Position numbers and translations under genes: made by a program. From Streptomyces fulvoviolaceus (GTDB lineage: Bacteria > Actinomycetota > Actinomycetes > Streptomycetales > Streptomycetaceae): DNA of 64,000 bases. Numbering within the stretch: the stretch's first letter is position 1; each line of letters begins with the position of its first letter. This document shows positions 41,895 through 50,891 of this stretch, one piece after another. The stretch is from the NCBI RefSeq assembly GCF_000718165.1, contig NZ_JOEY01000023.1:62001-126000 (forward strand), read 5' to 3'. The notes beneath the pieces are model-generated. The model searched no databases and was not told where the DNA came from. It worked only from the letters and a program-made list of their open reading frames with translations.

Positions 41895-43202
41895 TCAGCT
41901 GCCGGTGGAGTAGTTGTTCGTCGCCAGGTTGTTGTCGATCTGACTGACGGCCTGATCGAGGGCGCCCTTCACATCGGCGCCGGCCATGATGTCCATCGCT
42001 GTCTTGGAGAACACGGTGGAGATGTAGGGGTAGGCCGGGGTGACCGGGCGGACCACCGCGAACTTCTGCGCTTCCTTGAGGAAGATGTTGAACTGGCCGC
42101 CCGTTTCGTAGCCCTTCACCTGCTGCGCTGCCGCGTCGGTGGCGGCGATGGTGTTGGTGGCCTTGGCGAAGTCCACGAAGTACTTCGTCTGCCGGGAGAA
42201 GTTCAGGTAGGCCTGAGCGCCTTCCTTGTTGGCGCAGGTCGAGCTCATGCCCCACTGCCAGGAGGCTCCGCCGATCTTCGGTCCGTCTCCGAAGTCGACC
42301 GGCGGGAGGATCGCCAGGTCGCTGCCGAACTTGTCGGTGTTGGCCTGGGCGGACCAGCTGCCGTCCCACTGGATGGCGGTCTTGCCGTTGCGGAAGTCGT
42401 CGGCGGGACTCTTGCTGGACTTCTGCGGTGCGTAGCCCTTCGTGACCATCGAGCGGAACCACTTGCCCCACTCGACGGCGTTCTCGCCGTTCAGCGCACC
42501 CTTGGCGGTCTTGTAGGCCGAGCGGTCGATCAGGTCGCCGCCGAAGCTCTGCAGCAGCGGGGAGTAGGCATACGGCCACCACTCACCGGGGTCGCCCGTG
42601 CCGAGGTCCAGCGTGTTCTTGAACTTGCCGCTCGCCTTCAGCTTGGCGAGCGCGTCACTGAACTCGTCCTTGGTCCAGGGCTTGTCGAGGGTGGGGATGC
42701 GGATGTCGTACTTCTTCAGGACCGACTTGCGGGAGTACATGGTCAGAGCCACGTCGTAGAACCCGAACCCGTAGGTCTTGCCCTTGTACGTGGCGACCGT
42801 ACTGGGCAGCTGGTCCTTGACTGCAACCTGACCCTTGGACAGGTCCAGCGGCGCGAGGTACCCGCCCCAGGCCCAGTTCGGCACGTTGGGCCCATCGACG
42901 TCGAGGAGGCACGGCAGCTTCTTGGCGGAGGCCGCGGCCACCACGGAGTCGTTGTAGGAACCTTGTGGGAACGCCTGGATCTTGACCTTGTACTTGCTCT
43001 GACTGGCGTTGAAGTCCTTGACGACCTGCTTCACGACGCCGTACTCGGCGGCGTTGCCGGCATTGTGCGTCCACAGGGTCAGCGTGTTGCCGTCGGCGCC
43101 CGACGAGCCGGTGCTCCCGCTGCCGCCGCACCCGGCCACGAGCGCTGCCGCGGCGAGGGCGGCTATGCTCGACACCGCGAGGCGCCTGGTTCTCGATTCC
43201 AC
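41895..43202 (-). CDS. sugar ABC transporter solute-binding lipoprotein (CUT1)
   Basis: 435 residues. The lipoprotein signal ends AAALVAGCGGSG. The mature domain is a family-1 binding protein: TLTLWTHNAGNAAEYGVVKQ, VVAAASAKKLPCLLDVDGPN, GKTYGFGFYDVALTMYSRKS and ASWQWGMSSTCANKEGAQAY. The GTG at 43202 follows a strong TGGAGG. Linked to GH32 genes, it likely binds inulin- or levan-type oligosaccharides. Confidence 0.92.
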   Translation of the reverse strand: MESRTRRLAVSSIAALAAAALVAGCGGSGSTGSSGADGNTLTLWTHNAGNAAEYGVVKQVVKDFNASQSKYKVKIQAFPQGSYNDSVVAAASAKKLPCLLDVDGPNVPNWAWGGYLAPLDLSKGQVAVKDQLPSTVATYKGKTYGFGFYDVALTMYSRKSVLKKYDIRIPTLDKPWTKDEFSDALAKLKASGKFKNTLDLGTGDPGEWWPYAYSPLLQSFGGDLIDRSAYKTAKGALNGENAVEWGKWFRSMVTKGYAPQKSSKSPADDFRNGKTAIQWDGSWSAQANTDKFGSDLAILPPVDFGDGPKIGGASWQWGMSSTCANKEGAQAYLNFSRQTKYFVDFAKATNTIAATDAAAQQVKGYETGGQFNIFLKEAQKFAVVRPVTPAYPYISTVFSKTAMDIMAGADVKGALDQAVSQIDNNLATNNYSTGS

Positions 43203-43282
43203 TGGGTTCCTCCAAATTCACTGGGCACGGTCCTGACAGGCCGTGCCGGCGGCCGGTGGTGACGGCCGCCTGTATCGGTGGT

Positions 43283-43320
43283 GCTTCGCCGCTCCGAGGT
43301 CAGAGTCGGGGCGGCGAAGC
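43283..43320 (-). terminator. terminator between lacI and importer operon
   Basis: GCTTCGCCGCTCCGA (43283-43297) pairs with TCGGGGCGGCGAAGC (43306-43320), with one G-U pair. It overlaps the end of the lacI gene and separates it from the solute-binding gene. Confidence 0.75.
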
Positions 43321-44334
43321 GACCGATGCCCGTGCCACCAGCGGGCAGGGCAGCATTTCCTGAGCAGCCGGACCAGTCCCCTGGCCCTTCGTGCCCGTGA
43401 GCGCGAGTAGCTGTGCGACAGCCCGCGCCCCCATCTCGTAGTGCGGCAGGGCGACGGTGGTCAGCCCGGGGAACATGCCGTCACAGATCAGTTCCTGGTT
43501 GTCGAACCCGATGACGGACAGGTCGGTGGGGATCGACAGCCCCAGTTCGGCGGCGGCGTGGTAGACGCCCATCGCCATCCGGTCGGCGAAGCAGAACAAC
43601 GCGGTGGGTCGTTCCGCCGCCTGGAGCAGCGTGAGTGCCGCTCGGTACGCGCCGGCGGCGGAGGCGGTCTCGGCCACCACCAGCCGGGGATCGAAGGCGA
43701 CGCCGGCTTCCGCGAGGGCCTGTCGATATCCCTCCAGGCGTCCGTGGGTGGCCGGGATGTCGTCGACGTTGTTGAGGAAGCCGATCCGGCGGTGGCCGTG
43801 GCGGAGCAGTTCCCGCACCGCCGTCGCCCCGCCCTGAACCTCGTCCGGCACCACCGACGGCACGGACGGGTCGTCCGCACGTGCGTCGAGCAGCACCGTG
43901 GGGACCGAGCGCAGCTGCTCCGGCACCTCCACGACCCGGTGGTACATGGACGCGTACAGCACCCCGTCGACCTGGCGCTGAAGCAGCAGTTCGATCTCCC
44001 TGCGCTCCAGCTCCCGGTCTCCGCCGGTGTTCAGCATGAGCAGCAGCAGGTCGTGCTTGGCAGCCTCCTCCTGCGCTCCGAGGATGATCCGGCCCGCGTG
44101 GGGGGTGGTGGCGATCTGGTCACTGACGAAGCCGATGGTGCTCGACCGCTTCAGCCGCAGGCCACGGGCCAGCCCGTTGGGCGCGTACCCCAGTTGCCGG
44201 GCCGTCTCCAGAACACGCTGCCGGGTCTCGGTGTTGATCCGCTTGCCCTCGACCTCGTTGAGGATGTGGGAAACGGTCGTGACCGAGACTCCGGCGGCTG
44301 CCGCCACGTCCTTTATCCCGATCCGCCTGCCCAT
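43300..44334 (-). CDS. LacI-family regulator (CUT1/GH32 operon)
   Basis: 344 residues. The helix-turn-helix is IKDVAAAAGVSVTTVSHILN, with the hinge YAPNGLARGLRLKRSSTIG. The effector domain reads VDGVLYASMYHRVVEVPEQL, LLRHGHRRIGFLNNVDDIPA and PTALFCFADRMAMGVYHAAA. It is immediately upstream of the importer operon and probably represses it in the absence of fructan-derived sugars. A CCAATCGTTTTGG palindrome sits eight bases before its start codon. Confidence 0.92.
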   Translation of the reverse strand: MGRRIGIKDVAAAAGVSVTTVSHILNEVEGKRINTETRQRVLETARQLGYAPNGLARGLRLKRSSTIGFVSDQIATTPHAGRIILGAQEEAAKHDLLLLMLNTGGDRELERREIELLLQRQVDGVLYASMYHRVVEVPEQLRSVPTVLLDARADDPSVPSVVPDEVQGGATAVRELLRHGHRRIGFLNNVDDIPATHGRLEGYRQALAEAGVAFDPRLVVAETASAAGAYRAALTLLQAAERPTALFCFADRMAMGVYHAAAELGLSIPTDLSVIGFDNQELICDGMFPGLTTVALPHYEMGARAVAQLLALTGTKGQGTGPAAQEMLPCPLVARASVASPPRL

Positions 44335-44341
44335 GTGGTGC

Positions 44342-44354
44342 CCAATCGTTTTGG
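44342..44354. promoter_or_regulatory. LacI operator candidate
   Basis: CCAA-TCGTT-TTGG, a palindrome with a central CG, just upstream of the lacI start at 44334. It is probably an autoregulatory site. No second copy was seen before the importer genes. Confidence 0.45.
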
Positions 44355-44408
44355 CAAGTGAGTGCGGGATGAGACTGCGCCTCGGTGGGGGCCCATGTCA
44401 ACGCCTCG

Positions 44409-44711
44409 TTACGAATTCGTCGCCAGCGGGTTCAGGAACGTCAGCACGGAGGCGTCCTCTTCGATCAGCGGGGTGAGGGCGGCGTTGAAAGGGCCGCCGT
44501 ACGGGGCGTTCAGGTGCGCCTGGAACGCGTCCTCGTCCCGGTACACCTCGAAGATCCAGAAGGCGCGCGGGGCAGCTGCCTTGGTGTAGACGTCGAAGGC
44601 GATGTTGCCTTCTTCCTCGCGCACCTTCAGGGCGTAGTCGCCGATCAGGCGGGCGACCTCGCCCTCGGCTCCCTCGCGGGCGGTGAACTCGGCGAGCAGG
44701 GTTTTCTTCAC
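44409..44711 (-). CDS. ABM-domain (antibiotic biosynthesis monooxygenase-like) protein
   Basis: 100 residues: KKTLLAEFTAREGAEGEVAR, REEEGNIAFDVYTKAAAPRA, FWIFEVYRDEDAFQAHLNAP. This is the small dimeric ABM/YgiN fold, often a quinol monooxygenase. The GTG at 44711 follows AAGGAG; a GTG at 44744 that overlaps the levanase stop is an alternative. It lies 29 bases after the levanase gene and is probably co-transcribed with it, though the link to fructan use is unclear. Confidence 0.8.
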   Translation of the reverse strand: MKKTLLAEFTAREGAEGEVARLIGDYALKVREEEGNIAFDVYTKAAAPRAFWIFEVYRDEDAFQAHLNAPYGGPFNAALTPLIEEDASVLTFLNPLATNS

Positions 44712-44740
44712 GGTCTCGTTCTCCTTGTCGGCTGCGGGCG

Positions 44741-47302
44741 TCACTTGTGGGCGGAGCCGAGGTGCCAGATCACGGCCTTGTCCAGCTTCACCGAGCCGTT
44801 CTCGGCGAAGACCTGCACTCCCTGGCTGCCGGGGTCGGGGAAGATCTGGTCGGTGATCGCAGCCTCGCCGCTGCCGCCGAAGACCTCGACGGACGACCAG
44901 TCGACGAGGATCCGCAGCTTCACCTTGCCGTTCTCGGCCTTCAGGGGTGCGGTCTGGATGCCGGGGAAGGTGCTGTTGAAGTCGACGGCGCCGGAGTGGG
45001 TGCGGTCGACGTACAGCTCCTGTGTCGTGGTGTCGTAGCCGATGACGGTCTCCTCGCCGCCTGCTCCCGTGCGCACCTTCAGGCCGAACCGGTCGGCGTC
45101 CTCGAGGGAGAACGTGGCCTGGATGTCGAGCGCCTTGCCCTTGGCCGCGGGGCCGATCAGGGTCTTGGACGCGTTCTTGACGGTGACGTCGGACGCGGAC
45201 ACCGCGTGCGGCTGCCGCAGGGACGCCACGCTGCTCACCGGCTGGCTGATCAGCCGGATGCGGCCGTCGACCGTACGCAGGGCCATCTCCCGGGGGATGC
45301 TCTGCGCGCCGCGCCAGGGCGACGTGGGGATGGCACCGCTGTAGTCCCAGTTGTTCATCCAGCCGATCATGTACCGCTTGCCGCCCGGCGCGTTCTCCCA
45401 GGAGACCGCCGCGTAGTAGTCCTTGCCGTAGTCGGCCCAGTCGGCGCGCTGCACGACGGACTTCGCGGCCGTGTCGGCGGCGGTGAATTGGTCGGCGAGG
45501 AGGTGGCCCCAGCCGGCGGTGTTCATGTCGACGATCTGGATCTGCGCCTGCTTGCCGGCGTAGGGGCGCATGTCGAAGGAGGCCCAGTCCAGGGTCTCGC
45601 TGTTGGAGCCGGTGGCACTGCGGACGACCTTGCCGTCGACGATCAGGTTGACGGACGTCTCCTGGGAGACGGGCTGGGCCTGGGTGTCGGAGAGCATGAT
45701 GTGGTCGACGTTGAGGTGGCCCCAGCCGCCGCTGTTGTCGTCGACGATCTTGATCTGGGCCTTCTTGCCGGCGAGGTCCTTGACGTCCCAGGAGGCCCAG
45801 TTGAGTGCCTCGCCGTCCTGTCCTGTGGTGCTGCGGACCACCTGGCCGTCGACGAGGAGTTCGACGGCGGTCGGGTTGTCGGAGCCGACGGGGTGGTTGC
45901 CGCCGCCGACCAGGAAGTTGACGTAGTCCTTGTCGATGGTGAACTCGGGCGACGTCAGGGTGCCGGTGGTGGCGTCGCCGTTCAGGTAGCTGTTGACCAG
46001 GCCGCTGCCCAGGAAGCCCGAGACCTCCTGCTGGTTGGGGAGGGTGCCGGCGGCAGGTGCGGTGCCGAAGGCGTCCCCGGTGGTCGTCCAGTCGCCGTAG
46101 GTGCCGCCCTCGAAGTCGGCGAGGACCGTGCCCGCGGGCGGATCTCCCTGCTCCATGACGGTTCCGTCGACGTGCGGGTGCCGACCGCCGCCGACCTTGA
46201 AGTTCAGGTACTTGCTGTCGACGGTGAAGGAGGGCGAGGTCAGGGTGCCGGTGCCGGCGTCACCCGAGTGGAAGCTGTTGGCGAGGCCCTTGCCGTCGAA
46301 GCCGTCGACCGTGCCCTGACCCTCCACCGCGCCGGCTGCTGGAGCCTGGCCGAACGCGGTGCCCGTGGTCGTCCACGAGCCGAAGTCGGTGCCCTCGAAG
46401 TCCTGTACCACCGTGCCGGTGGGCGGGGTGTAGGTGCCCTTGTCGTCGGCGGTGAACTTCTTGCCGTCGAAGTCGCCGACGAAGTACTGGGCGGCCGAAC
46501 CGCCCGCGATGCCGCCGGGGTTGATGTTGACGACCAGGACCCACTTGATCTTCTTCTTGTTCCCGTCGACCGCGAGGGGGAACAGGTCGGGGCACTCCCA
46601 CACGCCGCCCGTCGCGCCGGACGGCCCGAACTCGCTCTGCAGCTTCCAGTCCTTGAGGTTCTTGGACGAGTAGAAGCGCACCTTGTGCTCGGCGGACATC
46701 GACACCGTCATCAGCCAGCTCTTCGTCGGCGCGTACCACTGGACCTTGGGGTCGCGGAAGTCCTTGGAGCCGATGTCGATGACGGGGTTGCCCTGGTACT
46801 TCGTCCAGGTGCGGCCGCGGTCGGTGCTGTAGGCGAGCGACTGGGCCTGCACGCCCGTGTCCTTGTTGTAGCTGGTGTAGACCGCCACCATGGGCGGGTT
46901 CTTCTTCGTGCCGAACCCGGTGCTGTTCTCCCAGTCGACGACCGCGCTGCCGGAGAACACCATCTCCTTGTCGTCGTACGACAGAGCCAGCGGCAGCTGC
47001 TTCCAGTGCACGAGGTCCGTGCTCACCGCGTGGCCCCAGGACATGTCGCCCCAGGAGTTGCCGTTGGGGTTGTACTGGTAGAAGAGGTGGTACTCGCCCT
47101 TGTAGTACACGAGGCCGTTGGGGTCGTTCATCCAGTTCTTCTCCGGCGTGAAGTGGAACTGGGGCCGGTAGGTCTCGGAGAACGGCGGGGTGTCGGCGGC
47201 TGCGGCCTGGGGGGCGAGCGGGGCTGCGGACAGGGCGCAGACGGTCGCCACCGCCGCCATCATCCGTACGCGGGCATGCCGGGATACACGTCTTGGGCTC
47301 AT
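44741..47302 (-). CDS. secreted GH32 levanase with inserted duplicated beta modules
   Basis: 853 residues. A signal peptide (about 1-36, ending QAAAAD) precedes a GH32 propeller with nucleophile Asp60 in WMNDPNG, SKDFRDPKVQWYAPTKSW and GGVWECPDLFPL. The propeller is interrupted after YFVGDFDGKKF by about 320 residues (290-610) and resumes at DYGKDYYAAVSWENAPGG. The insert contains two related units (FEGTDFGSWTTTGTAF and FEGGTYGDWTTTGDAF) and two GWGHL-containing sub-units. A C-terminal sandwich follows. It is predicted to cut levan or inulin outside the cell. AGGAG precedes the ATG. Paired palindromic operators lie upstream. Confidence 0.93.
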   Translation of the reverse strand: MSPRRVSRHARVRMMAAVATVCALSAAPLAPQAAAADTPPFSETYRPQFHFTPEKNWMNDPNGLVYYKGEYHLFYQYNPNGNSWGDMSWGHAVSTDLVHWKQLPLALSYDDKEMVFSGSAVVDWENSTGFGTKKNPPMVAVYTSYNKDTGVQAQSLAYSTDRGRTWTKYQGNPVIDIGSKDFRDPKVQWYAPTKSWLMTVSMSAEHKVRFYSSKNLKDWKLQSEFGPSGATGGVWECPDLFPLAVDGNKKKIKWVLVVNINPGGIAGGSAAQYFVGDFDGKKFTADDKGTYTPPTGTVVQDFEGTDFGSWTTTGTAFGQAPAAGAVEGQGTVDGFDGKGLANSFHSGDAGTGTLTSPSFTVDSKYLNFKVGGGRHPHVDGTVMEQGDPPAGTVLADFEGGTYGDWTTTGDAFGTAPAAGTLPNQQEVSGFLGSGLVNSYLNGDATTGTLTSPEFTIDKDYVNFLVGGGNHPVGSDNPTAVELLVDGQVVRSTTGQDGEALNWASWDVKDLAGKKAQIKIVDDNSGGWGHLNVDHIMLSDTQAQPVSQETSVNLIVDGKVVRSATGSNSETLDWASFDMRPYAGKQAQIQIVDMNTAGWGHLLADQFTAADTAAKSVVQRADWADYGKDYYAAVSWENAPGGKRYMIGWMNNWDYSGAIPTSPWRGAQSIPREMALRTVDGRIRLISQPVSSVASLRQPHAVSASDVTVKNASKTLIGPAAKGKALDIQATFSLEDADRFGLKVRTGAGGEETVIGYDTTTQELYVDRTHSGAVDFNSTFPGIQTAPLKAENGKVKLRILVDWSSVEVFGGSGEAAITDQIFPDPGSQGVQVFAENGSVKLDKAVIWHLGSAHK

Positions 47303-47413
47303 GGTGTCTCCTGTGCTGTGGCCGTCCACCGGGCGGAGCCTGTGGCTCTGGCGTGGACCGACCGAAAAGTGACGCCCTGGTCGGCGTCGTCGTCCACGCC
47401 GCCGAACCAGGAG

Positions 47414-47443
47414 TGTCATCGTTGACTTGTGTCATCGATGACA
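47414..47443. promoter_or_regulatory. paired LacI operators upstream of levanase
   Basis: TGTCATCGTTGACT (47414-47427) and the perfect palindrome TGTCATCGATGACA (47430-47443), centres 16 bases apart. The same motif pair with the same spacing occurs at 48655-48684. They probably bind the LacI regulator encoded at 51801. Confidence 0.8.
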
Positions 47444-47524
47444 TCGAGTGGCCCGATGATGAGCGGAATCCGTCCGATGCGTCAACGGCTCAGGCGGAAT
47501 TGCCCGGCGCGGCCCACCCGCCCG

Positions 47525-48487
47525 TCAGGCGCCACCGGCAGCCGCGAGCTGCTCCAACTGCTTCTGCCACGGCGGATTGGGACCGGCGACCGAGCAGGTC
47601 AGGGCCGCGACCCGAGTGCCGAACCGGCAGGCTTCCGCGACATCGTCGAGACCGAGACGACCCAGTCGGCCACCGAGGAGTCCGCGGTCGCCGAGGTGGT
47701 GCAGCAGGCCGGCGGTGAACGAGTCACCCGCGCCGACCGTGTCCACGACCCGCGTGGCCACCGCGGGCACCCGCAGCCGTTCGCCGTCGAGCGAGGCCAG
47801 GGCGCCGTCGGCGCCGAGCGTGATCACGACGAGCCGTACCCCCGCCGCATGCCAGATGTCGCACGCCTGCTCGGGCGGAGTGCCCGGCAGGAGCAGTTTC
47901 AGGTCATCCTCGCTCAGCCGCAGGATGTCGGCGAGAGCGCACCAGTGCGCCAGCCGGGCACGGTAGACCTCGGGGCGCACCAGCAGCGGCCGGACGTTGG
48001 GATCGATGCTGATGGTGGCCCGCGGAGCCGCCGACGCCAGGAACTCCTCCACCACCGCCCCGCCGGGCTCCCGAACCAGCGCCAGCGACCCGGTGTGCAC
48101 ACAGGCCGTCTCGGACAGATCCACCCTTGCCAGTTCGCCTGGAGTCCACTGCCAGTCGGCCGTGTTCTGCGCATGGAACGAGAACGCGGCCTGCCCCGCG
48201 GCGTCCAGCTCCGCCACGGCCAGCGTGCTGGGTTCGGCGGCGGCGACGGCGTACGACAAGTCCACGCCGGACGCCTCCAGATGGGCGCGGAACAGACGGC
48301 CGAACACGTCGCCGGACAAGCGGGCGAGGAAACGGGCCGACGTGTCCAGCCGGGCCAGCGCCACCGCCGTATTCGCAGGTCCGCCGCCAGGCAGCACCCG
48401 CAGCGCGAGTTCGTTCGAGGCGTTGGCCGGTTCGGTGAAGGCGTCCGCGACGCACTCTCCCAGAACGGTGATCTGACGCGGGCTCAT
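47525..48487 (-). CDS. PfkB-family fructokinase
   Basis: 320 residues. The ribokinase-fold signatures are VLPGGGPANTAVALARLDTS near the N-terminus and VVDTVGAGDSFTAGLLHHLG, including the catalytic Asp of GAGD. The context of a levanase and a fructose-type importer points to ATP-dependent phosphorylation of fructose to fructose 6-phosphate. It is divergent from the importer genes and shares their operators. Confidence 0.92.
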   Translation of the reverse strand: MSPRQITVLGECVADAFTEPANASNELALRVLPGGGPANTAVALARLDTSARFLARLSGDVFGRLFRAHLEASGVDLSYAVAAAEPSTLAVAELDAAGQAAFSFHAQNTADWQWTPGELARVDLSETACVHTGSLALVREPGGAVVEEFLASAAPRATISIDPNVRPLLVRPEVYRARLAHWCALADILRLSEDDLKLLLPGTPPEQACDIWHAAGVRLVVITLGADGALASLDGERLRVPAVATRVVDTVGAGDSFTAGLLHHLGDRGLLGGRLGRLGLDDVAEACRFGTRVAALTCSVAGPNPPWQKQLEQLAAAGGA

Positions 48488-48654
48488 GGGCTGCTCTCTC
48501 TCGGAATGGCCCGGAAAGACCGGGCAATTGGGCGGCGCGGCGACACAGCCACTGACCGGCCATGCGGAGCCGACGGCCACGGACGTTGCCGATTTGTGAC
48601 GAGCAGAGGGCATTGACGTTGCCGGATCCGGAGTCCATCATCCTGGCCAGGCAG

Positions 48655-48684
48655 TGTCAACGATGACATAAGTCAACGATGACA
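48655..48684. promoter_or_regulatory. paired LacI operators between fructokinase and importer
   Basis: TGTCAACGATGACA (48655-48668) and AGTCAACGATGACA (48671-48684), centres 16 bases apart. They lie in the divergent promoter region of the kinase and the binding-protein gene. Confidence 0.8.
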
Positions 48685-48742
48685 CCCGGGCGCATGCTCT
48701 GATCCCAACCCCGTGCCGCCCGCTATCCCACAGGAGTCGATG

Positions 48743-49759
48743 ATGTCTCGCACCACTCGCCTGTCCTCCTCCCTCCTCAGAGTCGCCGCGGTCACGGGCG
48801 TCGCGGCCCTCACCCTGACGGCCTGCGGGTCCGGCTCCGGATCGAGTTCCTCGAGTTCCGGTTCCGGCGAGGTCAAGGTCGGTCTGATCACCAAGACCGA
48901 CACCAACCCGTTCTTCGTGAAGATGAAGGAGGGCGCGGAGAAGGCCGCCAAGGAGAACGGTGCCCAACTGTCCACCGCGGCGGGCAAGTTCGACGGGGAC
49001 AACGCCGGGCAGGTCACCGCCATCGAGAACATGGTCGCCGCCGGGGTCAAGGGCATCCTGATCACCCCGAGCGACTCCAAGGCGATCGTGCCCGCGATCG
49101 AGAAGGCCCGCGCCAAGGGTGTCCTGGTCATCGCCCTGGACACCCCGACCGACCCGGAGAGCGCCGTCGACGCCCTCTTCGCCACCGACAACGTCAAGGC
49201 CGGCGAGCTGATCGGCGAGTACGCCAAGGCCGCGATGAAGGGCAAGACGGCGAAGATAGCCGCGCTCGACCTGGCGCCGGGCGTCTCCGTCGGCGTGCAG
49301 CGGCACGAAGGATTCCTGAAGGGCTTCGGCGCCACCGACAAGGACGTCGTGTGCGCCCAGGACACGGGCGGCGACCAGGCCAAGGGCCAGACGGCGATGG
49401 AGAACTGTCTCCAGAAGGAGCCGGACATCAACGTCGTCTACACCATCAACGAGCCGGCCGCGCTGGGCGCGTACACCGCGCTGAAGGCCAAGGGCCGGGA
49501 GAAGGACGTACTGATCGTCTCCGTGGACGGCGGCTGCACCGGCACCCAGGCCGTCAAGGACGGCAAGATCGCCGCGACTTCTCAGCAGTACCCGCTGAAG
49601 ATGGCCGCCGAGGGCGTCAAGGCAGTCGTGACGTACGCCAAGGACGGCAAGAAGGCGTCCGGTTACACCGACACCGGCGTCACGCTGATCAGCGACAAGG
49701 CGCAGGACGGTGTCACGTCGAAGGACACCGCCTACGGCCTGGAGAGCTGCTGGGGCTGA
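48743..49759 (+). CDS. sugar (fructose/ribose-type) ABC transporter binding lipoprotein
   Basis: 338 residues. Lipobox in VAALTLTACGSG, Ser/Gly-rich spacer, then a periplasmic-binding-protein type-I domain: EVKVGLITKTDTNPFFVKMK, GVKGILITPSDSKAIVPAIE, GVLVIALDTPTDPESAVDAL and EKDVLIVSVDGGCTGTQAVK. An ATG at 48740 is adjacent; 48743 has better spacing from CAGGAG. This is the CUT2 type of binding protein, for monosaccharides; fructose is likely by context. Confidence 0.92.
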   Translation: MSRTTRLSSSLLRVAAVTGVAALTLTACGSGSGSSSSSSGSGEVKVGLITKTDTNPFFVKMKEGAEKAAKENGAQLSTAAGKFDGDNAGQVTAIENMVAAGVKGILITPSDSKAIVPAIEKARAKGVLVIALDTPTDPESAVDALFATDNVKAGELIGEYAKAAMKGKTAKIAALDLAPGVSVGVQRHEGFLKGFGATDKDVVCAQDTGGDQAKGQTAMENCLQKEPDINVVYTINEPAALGAYTALKAKGREKDVLIVSVDGGCTGTQAVKDGKIAATSQQYPLKMAAEGVKAVVTYAKDGKKASGYTDTGVTLISDKAQDGVTSKDTAYGLESCWG

Positions 49760-49895
49760 GCGACCCGCCTGATCCGTACACCCCCGCAGCGGGGCGGCCG
49801 TCCCTTCCTCCCTGACCGGGGGACGGCCGCCCGCTCGTCCTCTTGTCCTCCGACCAGGAAGGACAACGACCACTGTCTTTCGACAAGGACTTCGC

Positions 49896-50891
49896 ATGAC
49901 AGCCACGACCACCCCGTACTCGGAGCTCAAAGCACCGACCACGGCCCGCCGACTGCTCACGGCGCCGACTACCGGCCCCCTGGTCGCCCTCCTCCTGGCC
50001 TGCGCCTTCTTCTCCCTCTCGACCGACCAGTTCCTGACCGGCGGGAACTTCTCGCTGATCGTGCAGCAGGTCATGGTCGTGGGCACCCTCGCCATCGGAC
50101 AGACCCTGATCATCCTGACCGCGGGCATCGACCTGTCGTGCGGCGCCGTGATGGCGTTCGGCAGCATCGTGATCGCCAAGATGGCAGCCGAGGGCTCCCT
50201 GCCCCCGCTCGTCGCCATCGCTCTGGGCATCGGCGTCTGCGGCGGGTTCGGGCTGCTCAACGGGTTGTTGGTGCAGAAGATCCCGCTGCCGCCGTTCATC
50301 GTCACCCTCGGCATGCTCAACGTGGCGTTCGCGCTGACCCACATCTACTCCGAGGAGCAGACGGTCACCAATCTGCCCGGCCCGCTGACGGCCCTCGGGG
50401 AGACCTTCCCGCTGGGCCACACGGACATCACCTACGGCTCCCTGGTCACCATCGCCTTGTTCCTCCTCCTCGCCTACACGCTGAGCAGCACCGGCTGGGG
50501 CCGGCACGTGTACGCCCTGGGCAACAGCGCCGAGGCCGCCCGGCTGAACGGCATCCGTACCTCCCGCCTCACCATCGGCATCTACACCGTCGCCGGCCTG
50601 CTGTACGGCATCGCCGCCCTGCTGCTCATCTCCCGCACCGGAGTCGGCGACCCGCAGGCCGGGCAGACCGACAACCTCGACAGCATCACCGCCGTGGTCC
50701 TCGGCGGCACCAGCCTCTTCGGCGGACGCGGCTCGGTCCTGGGCACCTTCATCGGCGTCCTCATCGTCGGCGTGTTCCGCAACGGTCTCCAGCTGATGGG
50801 CGTCGCCTCCATCTACCAGACCCTGATCACCGGAGTTCTGGTGATCCTCGCGGTGACCGTCGACCAGCTCTCCCGGAAGAAGGCCCGATGA
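49896..50891 (+). CDS. CUT2 sugar ABC transporter permease
   Basis: 331 residues of the RbsC/FrcC type with about ten hydrophobic segments. Characteristic pieces are QTLIILTAGIDLSCGAVMAF, GLLNGLLVQKIPLPPFIVTL, GNSAEAARLNGIRTSRLTIG and VVLGGTSLFGGRGSVLGTFI. Its end overlaps the ATPase gene start (ATGA). It forms the membrane channel of the fructose-type importer. Confidence 0.94.
   Translation: MTATTTPYSELKAPTTARRLLTAPTTGPLVALLLACAFFSLSTDQFLTGGNFSLIVQQVMVVGTLAIGQTLIILTAGIDLSCGAVMAFGSIVIAKMAAEGSLPPLVAIALGIGVCGGFGLLNGLLVQKIPLPPFIVTLGMLNVAFALTHIYSEEQTVTNLPGPLTALGETFPLGHTDITYGSLVTIALFLLLAYTLSSTGWGRHVYALGNSAEAARLNGIRTSRLTIGIYTVAGLLYGIAALLLISRTGVGDPQAGQTDNLDSITAVVLGGTSLFGGRGSVLGTFIGVLIVGVFRNGLQLMGVASIYQTLITGVLVILAVTVDQLSRKKAR

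Noticed and set aside
44747..47425. 892-codon plus-strand frame opposite the levanase
   Set aside because: Repetitive Val/Gly/Asp/Ala translation is the antisense of the levanase gene.
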